Shown piece after piece: positions 29,291-37,603 of a DNA stretch of 48,082 nt. The notes under the pieces were generated by a model. It had not been told where the DNA came from. It made no database searches and saw only the letters and a program-made list of their open reading frames with translations. The position numbers and the translations under genes were made by a program. The stretch spans positions 1-48,082 of IMG/VR virus record IMGVR_UViG_3300008117_000071; one strand, given 5' to 3'. Source of the DNA: a virus. The stretch's first letter is position 1. Each line of letters begins with the position of its first letter.

Positions 29291-31098
29291 TATGAAAAAG
29301 GTGGAACTGTTGCGATATATTCATCAATGCTTGAATATAAATCTCTATTATTTCCAGTTATAATAGAATACCCCCCAGAATTTGTATTACTTGTTCCATT
29401 AATTACACTGTAAATACCTTCTGTTCTAAGACTAGTTCTTGGATCTTGCGAACCAATTAATGCTATACGATCAGGATAATCCGACAGATAAAATGCTAAT
29501 TCATCTGAAAGATTATTATTTTTATATTTGTTATAAATAAATGTTTCTTGAATTCTTCCATTTGTTCTAACACCAAATGTTGTTTTAGTTTTATCAAACA
29601 TTAAAAATTGACTGTTAATATCTCTAATTGCAATTGGTCCAAAATATTCTATATTTGATGCTCCTATATTTTGTAATGTAAAATATTTTTTAAAAGTTAT
29701 ATATCTTATTTTAAAATTAGAAACAGCTTCATCAAAAACAGCATCATATATTTTTGTGTTATTTTTTAAATTTCCAACAATTAAATCCGAAAGAATATCA
29801 TTGGATATTGTATATTGCTTTGAAAAATTATCTTGCATTTCATTTAATTCGGATGCCTGCAAATTTACTCCAGGTTTAAAACCAATTTGAAGTATTCCCC
29901 TTCCCTCACTTTCATGCTTTAAAAATCTAGAAGCATACTTTTTATCATTTAAAAAAGTATTTTGATTAAAATCAAAATATGTAATTTGATAAGTTTCTGC
30001 GATCTCTCCAGACTGAAATCCAACTATTAATGGCTCCAATGAATAACCAGATGATTTCATAAACTCATTAGCTGTTTCAAAAAATTCATCTGTAAAACGA
30101 ACTGCTTCAGCACTTATATAAGCTAAAACAGTTTCATTATTAAGATTTATGAATCCAGAACTGAAACTATCTCCTGTAAACTGTCTATTAGTTCCAGCAT
30201 TAATGAAATCTTCAGCTTCTGTTAAGGAATTACTACTTTCACCTATAGATTTTCCTTTTACAACAACATGTCCACTACCTCTAACACTATATGTTTTTGT
30301 GTTATTAGAAATTTCTCCATGTTTTACTATTTTACTATAACATTTAACTTGGTTAAGATCAACCCAATTGGAATTGGGTAATTCTATTAAATTATATTCA
30401 TAACTATAATTTATACTTGAATCGTAACAAAGACATTCTTGTGATTGAACAGTACATCTCAACAATCTAAATGTACCATTTTCAGCAGCAGCAACTGCTT
30501 CTTCTTCTGTATTAAATGGTCTATATACTTGATTATTTTTTCCAATAAAACGAAAATTAGGCCATAAAGTTCTAGCCCCTTTATAATCACCACCAGTTAA
30601 ATTGCAAAAAGTAGAATAGCAGTGACCACACATCAAAATATGTCTAGGTGTTAATAAAATTGCTTGCCATGTCAACCATGAGTTATAGTTGTCTAAATTA
30701 AAAAAACCTGTTCTATCTGGATATCCCAATTCGTGTGATGTTGCATCATTTTGATCAAAAAACTGACCATTTCCTGGAATAAGATTTGCATCAAAAGTTC
30801 TAGGCCGAGCTGAGACTCCAGTTAAGTCCACATTAACTGAAATATTTTGAGCATATTCAGTTGCTGAATTTAATCTTATTGGTTCAAATGATATTCTTCT
30901 ACCTATGAGAAATCCATTATCATTTACTATATCTGAAAAATGATAATTAAGCTCTTCATTGTATAAATCATCTAGAACTATTTGTCTGTCCTGTCCAGTT
31001 TCTGGATCATTAATTATATAAGGTGACCCATATCTAGTTCCTGGACCAAATTCAAATCTTGCGTGATATTTTGATGAGAAATTTTTCAGATGTGCCAT
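29290..31098 (-). CDS. Trypsin-like domain fused to a tail/neck-type domain
   Basis: 602 residues. Residues about 150-320 look like a chymotrypsin-fold protease: AILLTPRHILMCGHCYS holds the catalytic His position and GDSFSSGF the catalytic Ser position, but the Asp position (DxAL in trypsins) reads YNLIELP. Downstream, IGFKPGVNLQASELNEMQDN is a motif I know from phage neck/tail-fibre proteins. No signal peptide. A late-type box (AATAAATA) lies exactly 5 nt before the ATG. Probably a virion surface protein with a self-processing or degenerate protease domain. Confidence 0.65.
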   Translation of the reverse strand: MAHLKNFSSKYHARFEFGPGTRYGSPYIINDPETGQDRQIVLDDLYNEELNYHFSDIVNDNGFLIGRRISFEPIRLNSATEYAQNISVNVDLTGVSARPRTFDANLIPGNGQFFDQNDATSHELGYPDRTGFFNLDNYNSWLTWQAILLTPRHILMCGHCYSTFCNLTGGDYKGARTLWPNFRFIGKNNQVYRPFNTEEEAVAAAENGTFRLLRCTVQSQECLCYDSSINYSYEYNLIELPNSNWVDLNQVKCYSKIVKHGEISNNTKTYSVRGSGHVVVKGKSIGESSNSLTEAEDFINAGTNRQFTGDSFSSGFINLNNETVLAYISAEAVRFTDEFFETANEFMKSSGYSLEPLIVGFQSGEIAETYQITYFDFNQNTFLNDKKYASRFLKHESEGRGILQIGFKPGVNLQASELNEMQDNFSKQYTISNDILSDLIVGNLKNNTKIYDAVFDEAVSNFKIRYITFKKYFTLQNIGASNIEYFGPIAIRDINSQFLMFDKTKTTFGVRTNGRIQETFIYNKYKNNNLSDELAFYLSDYPDRIALIGSQDPRTSLRTEGIYSVINGTSNTNSGGYSIITGNNRDLYSSIDEYIATVPPFS

Positions 31099-31111
31099 AA
31101 TAGTATTTATT
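31099..31111 (-). promoter_or_regulatory. Late promoter variant, leaderless geometry
   Basis: AATAAATA (31104-31111, minus), then CTATT and the ATG at 31098. One base off TATAAATA. Confidence 0.55.
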
Positions 31112-31115
31112 TAAG

Positions 31116-31141
31116 AAAAATCCCCCTTTCGGGGGATTTTT
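31116..31141 (-). terminator. Terminator
   Basis: Arms 31116-31126 and 31131-31141 (11 bp) with T-run on the minus strand, just after the small membrane protein gene. Confidence 0.85.
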
Positions 31142-31144
31142 CAA

Positions 31145-31279
31145 TCAATCCTTATTCCAAGGAAGTTTACCATTTACCCAATTCCATAATGGAGTTCCAA
31201 TTAGAGCACCAGCTACAAACACAACTACTGAATAAAAAACTGTACCTAAAGTGCTAGAAAAAACTTGTGTTAGATCCAT
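31145..31279 (-). CDS. 44-residue membrane protein
   Basis: One hydrophobic stretch (VFYSVVVFVAGALIGTPLW, residues 14-32) with a short polar tail. AAGGAGAT lies 5 nt before the ATG. It follows the 31294 gene by 15 nt and precedes a terminator. Too short to assign; a small holin, antiholin or accessory membrane peptide is possible. Confidence 0.7.
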   Translation of the reverse strand: MDLTQVFSSTLGTVFYSVVVFVAGALIGTPLWNWVNGKLPWNKD

Positions 31280-31293
31280 TTGATCTCCTTTCT

Positions 31294-32745
31294 TTAAATA
31301 TTTATATAAGGACTATAAAGTTCTGAACTTGACTTTTGTTTCATATCCAACAATAATTTGATATAATTGATAAAATCTACAGAAGATTTAAATTTATTAC
31401 CAAACTGGTGTTTGTGTCTTTCATCTCCAGAAAAAGATTCTGGTAGAATTTGCAATATAGAATTTGGAACTAAAATAGAATTTCTTGTAATATTTTTATC
31501 TGGATTAATCTCACCTCTTATATTCTGTTTCTCAATTAAGTGATATGCGATTATTGCACCATATAAATCACACCAATAATAATTATGACCAGATGAACAA
31601 CAATTTGGAGACGATAATCGTTTCTCAATAAATTCATTATATTCACTCTTTACCTCGACAGCTGCTGGAGCATCTTTGAGGAAATAATATCTTTCTTGAA
31701 TTTCCGCCCCTGTTGAATCGGTTCTGCTTATAAATGGAGTTCTTGTTGGTGCTCCCTGCCACAATGAACGAATGAATTCAACATCTCCCATTTCACTGGT
31801 CATATGTGGACCACCCAATCCATTTGGTTCTGCTGGACAACATAGTGATGTTGACCAATCGTCATCAGAAATGACATTCCATCCGAGATAAGGATTTGCT
31901 TCTCCATTTGTTTTGAATGGGTGCGATTCAATATAAACTCTATCTTTTCCTATCTTATTATTGATCCATTTCCAGAAACTCCACCATCCTTTTTGCAATT
32001 CGATACATTGTCTCTCAAATGGAATGTTCTTTCCTGGAATTGGTCCAGCTGCGACACAAGCTGCATCGAATCCGATCCTACAATTGGCTTCAATTAATGG
32101 GGCAACTGAATTTTTTAATCTAGTCAATGCTCCAGATGGTGATCTCTTAAAATGTTCTTCCCATCTGTCTATATAAACACCATATGCAGAATCCGATATG
32201 TGTGGATCAGCAAGACTTCCAACATAGACGATCAAATCAATTGGTTCAGACGGATTAAACCATGCATCCTTTCCTACCGTCCACGAATCCCAAGTAGCCT
32301 GATCAAGCGTTCCTTGCTGACCAGTAGTCAATGCTTTGATTACAGACACGAAGTCATTTACTAACCAAGGCATTTTTGTATTTTGTACTTCACCATTAAT
32401 GGTTAATCCATTTTTTGCGTTTAAAAACTGATCTATTTCATAAACCAAAAACTGTGATTTTCCTCTTGCAACTTTACCAAATGGATTGTGAAAATGAAAC
32501 TTTCTTGCTCCCCATTGATACCACTTTTTCAACGACCAAGGATTCAATTCACCTGGATATGGATTGTAATTATCTTCCAGTGTAATAAATCTTTTCCATG
32601 TGAATGTGGATTCTTCCCCACCCCATCCAACAGCTCTTCTGAACTCTCCAGGTTTATTGCTATCTACAGTTTCTTCTCCATCAAATCCAAACGATACTCT
32701 AAATTTATCATTAAAAAGTTTTTGTGCGATTTCTATATTTTCCAT
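31294..32745 (-). CDS. Unrecognised large Trp-rich protein
   Basis: 484 residues, cytosolic-looking (no signal peptide), very rich in Trp, Tyr, Asn and Pro, with WSLKKWYQWGARKFHFHNPF, a WWSFWKWINNKIGKDRVYIE segment and paired Cys (SLCCPAE, SPNCCSSGHNYYWC). The alternation of beta-like strands and Trp-rich helices and the ESHPF motif recall TIM-barrel glycoside hydrolases, but I cannot place it. The start TAATG overlaps the stop of the beta-helix gene. Late expression with the tail-type and secreted genes suggests a carbohydrate-related or virion role. Confidence 0.65.
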   Translation of the reverse strand: MENIEIAQKLFNDKFRVSFGFDGEETVDSNKPGEFRRAVGWGGEESTFTWKRFITLEDNYNPYPGELNPWSLKKWYQWGARKFHFHNPFGKVARGKSQFLVYEIDQFLNAKNGLTINGEVQNTKMPWLVNDFVSVIKALTTGQQGTLDQATWDSWTVGKDAWFNPSEPIDLIVYVGSLADPHISDSAYGVYIDRWEEHFKRSPSGALTRLKNSVAPLIEANCRIGFDAACVAAGPIPGKNIPFERQCIELQKGWWSFWKWINNKIGKDRVYIESHPFKTNGEANPYLGWNVISDDDWSTSLCCPAEPNGLGGPHMTSEMGDVEFIRSLWQGAPTRTPFISRTDSTGAEIQERYYFLKDAPAAVEVKSEYNEFIEKRLSSPNCCSSGHNYYWCDLYGAIIAYHLIEKQNIRGEINPDKNITRNSILVPNSILQILPESFSGDERHKHQFGNKFKSSVDFINYIKLLLDMKQKSSSELYSPYINI

Positions 32746-34622
32746 TATTTGTTCCATTTACTGAATATATGAGATATATCTTCTGCGTTTACATGACCAT
32801 CTTTATTGTAATCACCTTCTGCTCCAACTCCAAGAAGACCCCAGTTGGAGAGAATCTTACCTAAATCTATTGCGTTATAATAAACATCTGGATCTATCCA
32901 ATCAAAGTCATATCGTACTCCGACAGGCCCAAGTCTTGGTTCGTTTTCTGTCACATAATCATTAGCAGCAGCATCATAAATGTCTGGTTTTCCTGCGGAA
33001 ACATATTCTGCCTGATGTGCAGACATCAACCATCTACCATTAATTGTTGTTCCATACCATACTGGATCTTGTGTGGTATAGTTCCATTTGATTTGCTTAA
33101 GGTTCTGAACCAATGCAGTGTGAGGGCCGTAATTGGGCATCTTGCCGATACCAGATGTCCAGTTGCTACCAATATTGGTGTTACGAATTATAACATTGTA
33201 GGACTCAGTGATATGCAAACCACGCATCCAACTTGTGCTTGGTTCGTATGATCCGACACGACCGCCTTGAAACACAACATCGTCAATCACAACATCTACC
33301 GCACCCTGACCAAAGATACCCTGTGACCAAATGGGATCAAAGCGATCTTTGGGTCTGTACTTATACAGGATGCTGTTGGTTATTCCGTAGTCGCAGTTTG
33401 GTTCAAAACCAGAAAACCATTGCATCAGATCGGGATGTGCCTCTGTGCAGTTTTCCATTCCGCTGTTGCATCCAACATTTCCGTAGTTCTTGAATGTTGA
33501 TGTGGCAATGAGTGCGCCCTTGCCAGTAAGATCGCTTTCTATATTTTCTATATCACAACGAATCATCACAGTAGCAAATCCACTCCATAAGTTTGAAATA
33601 GTGCAATCGAACGCTTCGATATGATCCCATCCACCACCCGCCATGCCTGTAATCTGATTATTGGTTGCAGTCCAATTGTCAATGGTGCAGTTTACAAGAC
33701 GGAGTGCCTGACCCTCTTCCCAGTATTGCATTGGAGATGAGGTGGTGGTCATTATAGCACCAACATTTGGACCATTTGCGTGTTGTATGATTAGACCATC
33801 AAGTTTCACTCTGTTGGTTCTGAATCCTGCACTATTGCCGATATACCCAATACGAGCAGAAACTTGATTGTTTGGATTATTCTTTACAGTAACATAGCGA
33901 TATTTGTTTCCATGATATCCTGCCCAGTATTGAGCGGCCCAAGCATGATCTCCTTCGGAGAGATAGATGGTGATACCATCAAGATTTCCATTAATTGATT
34001 TGGACACCATAGCATTATAAAGAGTTTTCTTTGGTAATGCTTCTGTTCCTGGATTTGCGTCATTTCCCCAAGTTGCAACATACACCACGGGTTTAGACAA
34101 AGTATTGTTAAAGTCTGATGCAAATTGTAATGGTTCTACACCCATTGCTGTGAACTTCCATGTTGCGTTTCTCAAAGTATCAACAAATGGTGCATATTGC
34201 GGACGAGATTTGATGGTTCCTCTTCCTAAAATGAATGGAGTTCCACTATTAGGATAGATGACCGCCGTAAGAACATTCTTCTCTGCATCTGGGAGTGGAC
34301 CAATATCTACCCAATATCCATTAATGTTTTCATGTATAGTCTTTTCAAAGACACTATAAACAGGTCCACCGTTTAATTGAAAGTCAACTTTAGCAATATC
34401 AGTAAAATGATATGCGAGCAATCCTACTCTAGTTGGTTGGTTGATTGTTTCGAATTGTGGACTCACCCAACGAGCAACCACTCGGTTTTGGTATCCATAT
34501 GCTGTAGGATCTCCGACCGCTGCTGGTTGTTCTGGAACAAAGTTTGGATTATTTCCCGACTGAATCTGTCCATAACAAATAGTTGAAACTAATAATAAAA
34601 ATAGTGCTGATAAAATTTTCAT
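32745..34622 (-). CDS. Secreted parallel beta-helix protein with C-terminal dockerin-like loop
   Basis: 625 residues. Residues 1-19 are a signal peptide (ending CYGQ). Residues 40-145 form a domain shared with the 34635 protein (VVARW... VDFQLNGGPVYSVFE ... VIYPNSGTPFILG). Residues 175-540 look like a right-handed beta-helix of the pectate-lyase type (VYVATWGNDANPGTEALPKK at its start). The last 25 residues contain DYNKDGHVNAED, a dockerin/EF-hand calcium loop. Probably an extracellular polysaccharide-acting or binding protein. Its codons are less AT-rich than the neighbours, which suggests acquisition from a host. Confidence 0.75.
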   Translation of the reverse strand: MKILSALFLLLVSTICYGQIQSGNNPNFVPEQPAAVGDPTAYGYQNRVVARWVSPQFETINQPTRVGLLAYHFTDIAKVDFQLNGGPVYSVFEKTIHENINGYWVDIGPLPDAEKNVLTAVIYPNSGTPFILGRGTIKSRPQYAPFVDTLRNATWKFTAMGVEPLQFASDFNNTLSKPVVYVATWGNDANPGTEALPKKTLYNAMVSKSINGNLDGITIYLSEGDHAWAAQYWAGYHGNKYRYVTVKNNPNNQVSARIGYIGNSAGFRTNRVKLDGLIIQHANGPNVGAIMTTTSSPMQYWEEGQALRLVNCTIDNWTATNNQITGMAGGGWDHIEAFDCTISNLWSGFATVMIRCDIENIESDLTGKGALIATSTFKNYGNVGCNSGMENCTEAHPDLMQWFSGFEPNCDYGITNSILYKYRPKDRFDPIWSQGIFGQGAVDVVIDDVVFQGGRVGSYEPSTSWMRGLHITESYNVIIRNTNIGSNWTSGIGKMPNYGPHTALVQNLKQIKWNYTTQDPVWYGTTINGRWLMSAHQAEYVSAGKPDIYDAAANDYVTENEPRLGPVGVRYDFDWIDPDVYYNAIDLGKILSNWGLLGVGAEGDYNKDGHVNAEDISHIFSKWNK

Positions 34623-34634
34623 TTTTATTTCCTT

Positions 34635-36410
34635 TTAGTTACAAGGCCATGTTATGTCTCTGCATTCTCCTGGGCAGGGACTCGTCCAGTTTACTACTTT
34701 GACATTTGGTTCTATGAGATATTTTGGTGATCCAGCAACAGGCTGCGTATCACCAAAATCTGAAAGACTGCCGCAATAGTTCTCTATTAGGACATTCTTG
34801 AGTTGAAGTCTTGGATTGGCGGTGAACTGATCTGGACGCTTGAAGCGCAAGGTCTGATCTGATTGGGTGACATTCTTGATGAGGAGATGGTTAGTATCCA
34901 TCTCCCACCATCCACCAGCAGATGTCGCCACATTCTGCTCTATGTCGATGTTGACGAGTGCAACATCATCGAAACGCTCGGTTCCAGGCGAGAAGTATTC
35001 ATACATCATTCCCTGACCCCAAAAGTTACGCATGAAGATGTTGTACATGATGTGGTTCTCCCTGAGAATTGGAGAACCTTCCGTGCCAAACCAATGCCAC
35101 CCGTCAAGGTGATCACTACCTATTCTCACTGGTTCATATGCCTGTGCATTGATCGTGAGGAAAGCTCCGCTAAATGGAGTATCTCCAGGTCTTACGCAGT
35201 GGTAGTTGATGACCATTTGATTCGATCTTACATTTCCACGGGTGTTGAAAGATGAGCAGTTGGTGACATGGACGGCAGAGAATGAGCCAATTGTTCCGTT
35301 TCCAAGTGCAAATCCACCACCATATGCTGGATCTGCCCATGTTCCATCGGGATTGTAAGCCTCATAGATCGCATGGCAGCGGTTTGCCCAGAAGTACGAT
35401 GAAGTGTTGTTTCCGTTTCTGAAATAGGTGTTTGGTCTTGCAGGATCGGTGTAGAAAGTCACATCCTCCACCTTGATGAAGTTGACTCTCAATCCACCCG
35501 CAGGGTTGCCGTTGAGTTTGACTTGCTCTCTTGTCAAGCCAGGTGCAGGACGGAAAGTCAAGTATCTTTCAAATGTCTGACATCCGTGGTTGTTGTATGC
35601 ACCGACAGATATGAGATTCAAACCTTCCATAAGGTAGATCGTTCCACCGTCTGCCTTTCCATAGTTTGTCTTGAAGTGCTTGAGGGCACGACCCATGCTA
35701 TTGAATGGATTCGCTTGGCTACCGTCACCAGTAGTGTCGTTTCCATTTGGGGAAATGTATGCTGCAAAATATGGAAGTGTGCCGTATCCATTGAGAACCA
35801 CAAGCATTCCGTGATTCCCCTGAAGATACTGCTGCTGATTTGGATAGGTTGGTCCGTTGTTTGTCAGATTTCCCTGTAGAACCCTTGGAATGCCTATGTT
35901 TGGATAGACAATCGCACGGATTTCAATGACTCCATCAGCGTGGTCGAGTGGATCGATCTTGACGAAATACTCCTCGACATTATTATCTGGATTTAACTTT
36001 GGTTCATAAACAGACTTCCATGCTCCCCCGTTCACTGAGAAATCAACTCGGTTGATTCCGTTTACATGGAATGCCACCACACCGACTGAGAATGTGCTTG
36101 TGTACTCGCTGCGTGGAACTGTTGTCCATCGGGCGATTGCCTTGGCATCGAATGCCCAATCGGATGGTGTGCCGATGGAGGGAGGTTGAGCGGTTTCTTC
36201 TGTGAATCCATCACCGATCTCAGCATAGTCATCTTGACCAAGAAAGATAGCAATATCTTCTGGACCTACAGACCCATTTCCGTCTAGGTCATAGGTTGCA
36301 TTGTTTGTTCCCCAAGCATTAAGAAGTCTGGCAAGCTCTTTTGGGTCATAGTCCGCTCTTAAGTTTTGAACCATCGCCAAAATAGCCACAAGAAAAATAA
36401 TTATTTTCAT
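34635..36410 (-). CDS. Secreted parallel beta-helix protein with N-terminal dockerin-like loop
   Basis: 591 residues. Signal peptide 1-19; residues 23-57 hold LARLLNAWG followed by DLDGNGSVGPEDIA (calcium loop from Asp41). Then comes the domain shared with the 32745 protein (AIARW ... VDFSVNGGAWKSVYE ... AIVYPNIGIPRVL) and a beta-helix region beginning YISPNGNDTTGDGSQANPF. The C-terminus has clustered Cys (CPGECRDITWPC). The calcium loop is at the opposite end from its paralogue. AAGGAG and a bidirectional late promoter precede it. Base composition is again less AT-rich than the replication genes. Confidence 0.75.
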   Translation of the reverse strand: MKIIIFLVAILAMVQNLRADYDPKELARLLNAWGTNNATYDLDGNGSVGPEDIAIFLGQDDYAEIGDGFTEETAQPPSIGTPSDWAFDAKAIARWTTVPRSEYTSTFSVGVVAFHVNGINRVDFSVNGGAWKSVYEPKLNPDNNVEEYFVKIDPLDHADGVIEIRAIVYPNIGIPRVLQGNLTNNGPTYPNQQQYLQGNHGMLVVLNGYGTLPYFAAYISPNGNDTTGDGSQANPFNSMGRALKHFKTNYGKADGGTIYLMEGLNLISVGAYNNHGCQTFERYLTFRPAPGLTREQVKLNGNPAGGLRVNFIKVEDVTFYTDPARPNTYFRNGNNTSSYFWANRCHAIYEAYNPDGTWADPAYGGGFALGNGTIGSFSAVHVTNCSSFNTRGNVRSNQMVINYHCVRPGDTPFSGAFLTINAQAYEPVRIGSDHLDGWHWFGTEGSPILRENHIMYNIFMRNFWGQGMMYEYFSPGTERFDDVALVNIDIEQNVATSAGGWWEMDTNHLLIKNVTQSDQTLRFKRPDQFTANPRLQLKNVLIENYCGSLSDFGDTQPVAGSPKYLIEPNVKVVNWTSPCPGECRDITWPCN

Positions 36411-36429
36411 AATTTCTCCTTGCTATTGC

Positions 36430-36443
36430 TATTTATATAAATA
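36430..36443. promoter_or_regulatory. Palindromic bidirectional late promoter
   Basis: ATTTATATAAAT core giving TATAAATA on the minus strand (36430-36437) and plus strand (36436-36443), between divergent genes starting at 36410 and 36460. Both genes have Shine-Dalgarno sites, so these are not leaderless. Confidence 0.7.
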
Positions 36444-36459
36444 ACTTTTGGGAGAAATT

Positions 36460-36891
36460 ATGAAAGAATTAGTAGAATATTATAAATCATTTTTAGCAGA
36501 AGCACAAATAGGTGCTGATTATCCAGACACACCAGAAGGTAGAGCCATGCTTTCTAGACATCATAAGAAAGTATATTCTTTAATTTCTAAAGCAAAAGAT
36601 AAAGATACAAAAGAAAGATTATATTTAATTGGTAGAAAATTGGGAATGGATCTTCACAGACAGGGAGAAGATATAGCATTAAGAGTTCCAGGTGGTCAAA
36701 GTAGAGTAACAAGAATAAATATTTCAACTGGACCAAAGAATAAAGAAGAAGAAGGATTCTTAAGAAGTGGATTAGGTCTTGGGGTTAGAATTCCAAATAG
36801 ACCAGAACAAGTAAAAAGTGGAATAGATGCGCTAGAAAAATTAAGAGGTAAAGGATCTTATACTGGTCCCAGACAGAGAAAGAAAAGATAA
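36460..36891 (+). CDS. Probable virion-internal protein with capsid-targeting-like start
   Basis: 143 residues from the ATG at 36460 (GGGAG 5-6 nt upstream; the frame to 36448 uses a TTG in the site). MKELVEYYKSFLAEAQIG closely resembles the T4 capsid-targeting peptide MKTYQEFIAEA, with LAE before Ala as the expected cleavage site. The rest is basic, helical then disordered, ending RQRKKR. Best single example of the N-terminal signal seen in this window. Confidence 0.75.
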   Translation: MKELVEYYKSFLAEAQIGADYPDTPEGRAMLSRHHKKVYSLISKAKDKDTKERLYLIGRKLGMDLHRQGEDIALRVPGGQSRVTRINISTGPKNKEEEGFLRSGLGLGVRIPNRPEQVKSGIDALEKLRGKGSYTGPRQRKKR

Positions 36892-36921
36892 AAAATAACC
36901 CTCAGAAATGAGGGTTATTTT
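36892..36921. terminator. Bidirectional terminator
   Basis: Arms 36892-36904 and 36909-36921 (13 bp, perfect), GAAA loop, between convergent genes ending at 36891 and 36920. Confidence 0.9.
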
Positions 36922-37126
36922 ATTTGAGTGTGTTATTATTATGTTTACATTTAATCACTGTTCTGCTTATAATATAAAGACCACCTAAAATTGCCCCAGC
37001 AATTATAAAATATTTTTTAATTTCTGAATCTTCTTTACTATTATCAAGTATTGCTAAAATTATTGGTGAAATTGTTACCCAAAATTCTGATGTTTTTGTT
37101 CCTGATTTTATTTCTTCAATATCCAT
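36920..37126 (-). CDS. Small holin-like membrane protein
   Basis: 68 residues. KSGTKTSEFWVTISPIILAI then a loop and YFIIAGAILGGLYIISRTVIK: two membrane segments with the KTxEFW...YxxSRxxxK signature I recall from small phage holin-like proteins. Late promoter TATAAATA lies exactly 5 nt before the ATG. It could be the true holin or an antiholin to the 27773 protein. Confidence 0.65.
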   Translation of the reverse strand: MDIEEIKSGTKTSEFWVTISPIILAILDNSKEDSEIKKYFIIAGAILGGLYIISRTVIKCKHNNNTLK

Positions 37127-37139
37127 TAAAATATTTATA
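37127..37139 (-). promoter_or_regulatory. T4-type late promoter, leaderless geometry
   Basis: TATAAATA (37132-37139, minus), then TTTTA and the ATG at 37126. Confidence 0.7.
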
Positions 37140-37150
37140 ATAAAAAGAAA

Positions 37151-37198
37151 CAACCCCCACTAGTAGGGGGTTGTCGGACCTGAGATGCTATCTCAGGT
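37151..37198 (-). terminator. Tandem hairpins ending the replication operon
   Basis: On the minus strand, first a 9-bp hairpin (37178-37186 with 37190-37198, triloop), then a GC-rich 8-bp hairpin (37151-37158 with 37166-37173) followed by TTTCTTTTT. They end the unit that runs from polB to speD. Confidence 0.85.
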
Positions 37199-37202
37199 GG
37201 GG

Positions 37203-37592
37203 TTACTTGTTATCGAATCCTAATCCTCGTTCGATATAATGCTCTGAGCAATGTTCGAACTCAAAGTATTTCTTTGCAAAATTCTTTACTATATTTATAT
37301 CAAATTTATTGCAAGAATATACATCTAGAGTAATAAATCTAGTTGGTTCAAGGGAATGGATCTGAATTCCAGACTCAATCAGTGGTATCCAACCACTAAC
37401 TCCTGCCTTTTCTGGATACAACTCAATACCATTATTTGTTGGTGCATGGATGACTGTTGGCTGACTCATTCTTGTCATACCGATTTCATCAACGATTTTC
37501 TCTAAAAATCTATAATGCAATTCTAAATCATCTGCCGCGCCTACACGACATTTATACATGTCCAGTAAATATGAATATCCAAACGGTTTCAT
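37203..37592 (-). CDS. speD: S-adenosylmethionine decarboxylase proenzyme
   Basis: 129 residues, the normal size of the bacterial class 1B enzyme. It makes decarboxylated AdoMet for spermidine synthesis after self-cleavage to a pyruvoyl group. SGWIPLIESGIQIHS contains the cleavage site Glu73-Ser74 and His79; Cys94 in VYSC matches the catalytic cysteine. The residue after the pyruvoyl Ser, His in most bacterial enzymes (ESH), is Gly here. speD is common in T4-type cyanophages. Last gene of the replication unit, 11 nt after nrdJ. Confidence 0.85.
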   Translation of the reverse strand: MKPFGYSYLLDMYKCRVGAADDLELHYRFLEKIVDEIGMTRMSQPTVIHAPTNNGIELYPEKAGVSGWIPLIESGIQIHSLEPTRFITLDVYSCNKFDINIVKNFAKKYFEFEHCSEHYIERGLGFDNK

Positions 37593-37603
37593 TTATTCTC
37601 CAT

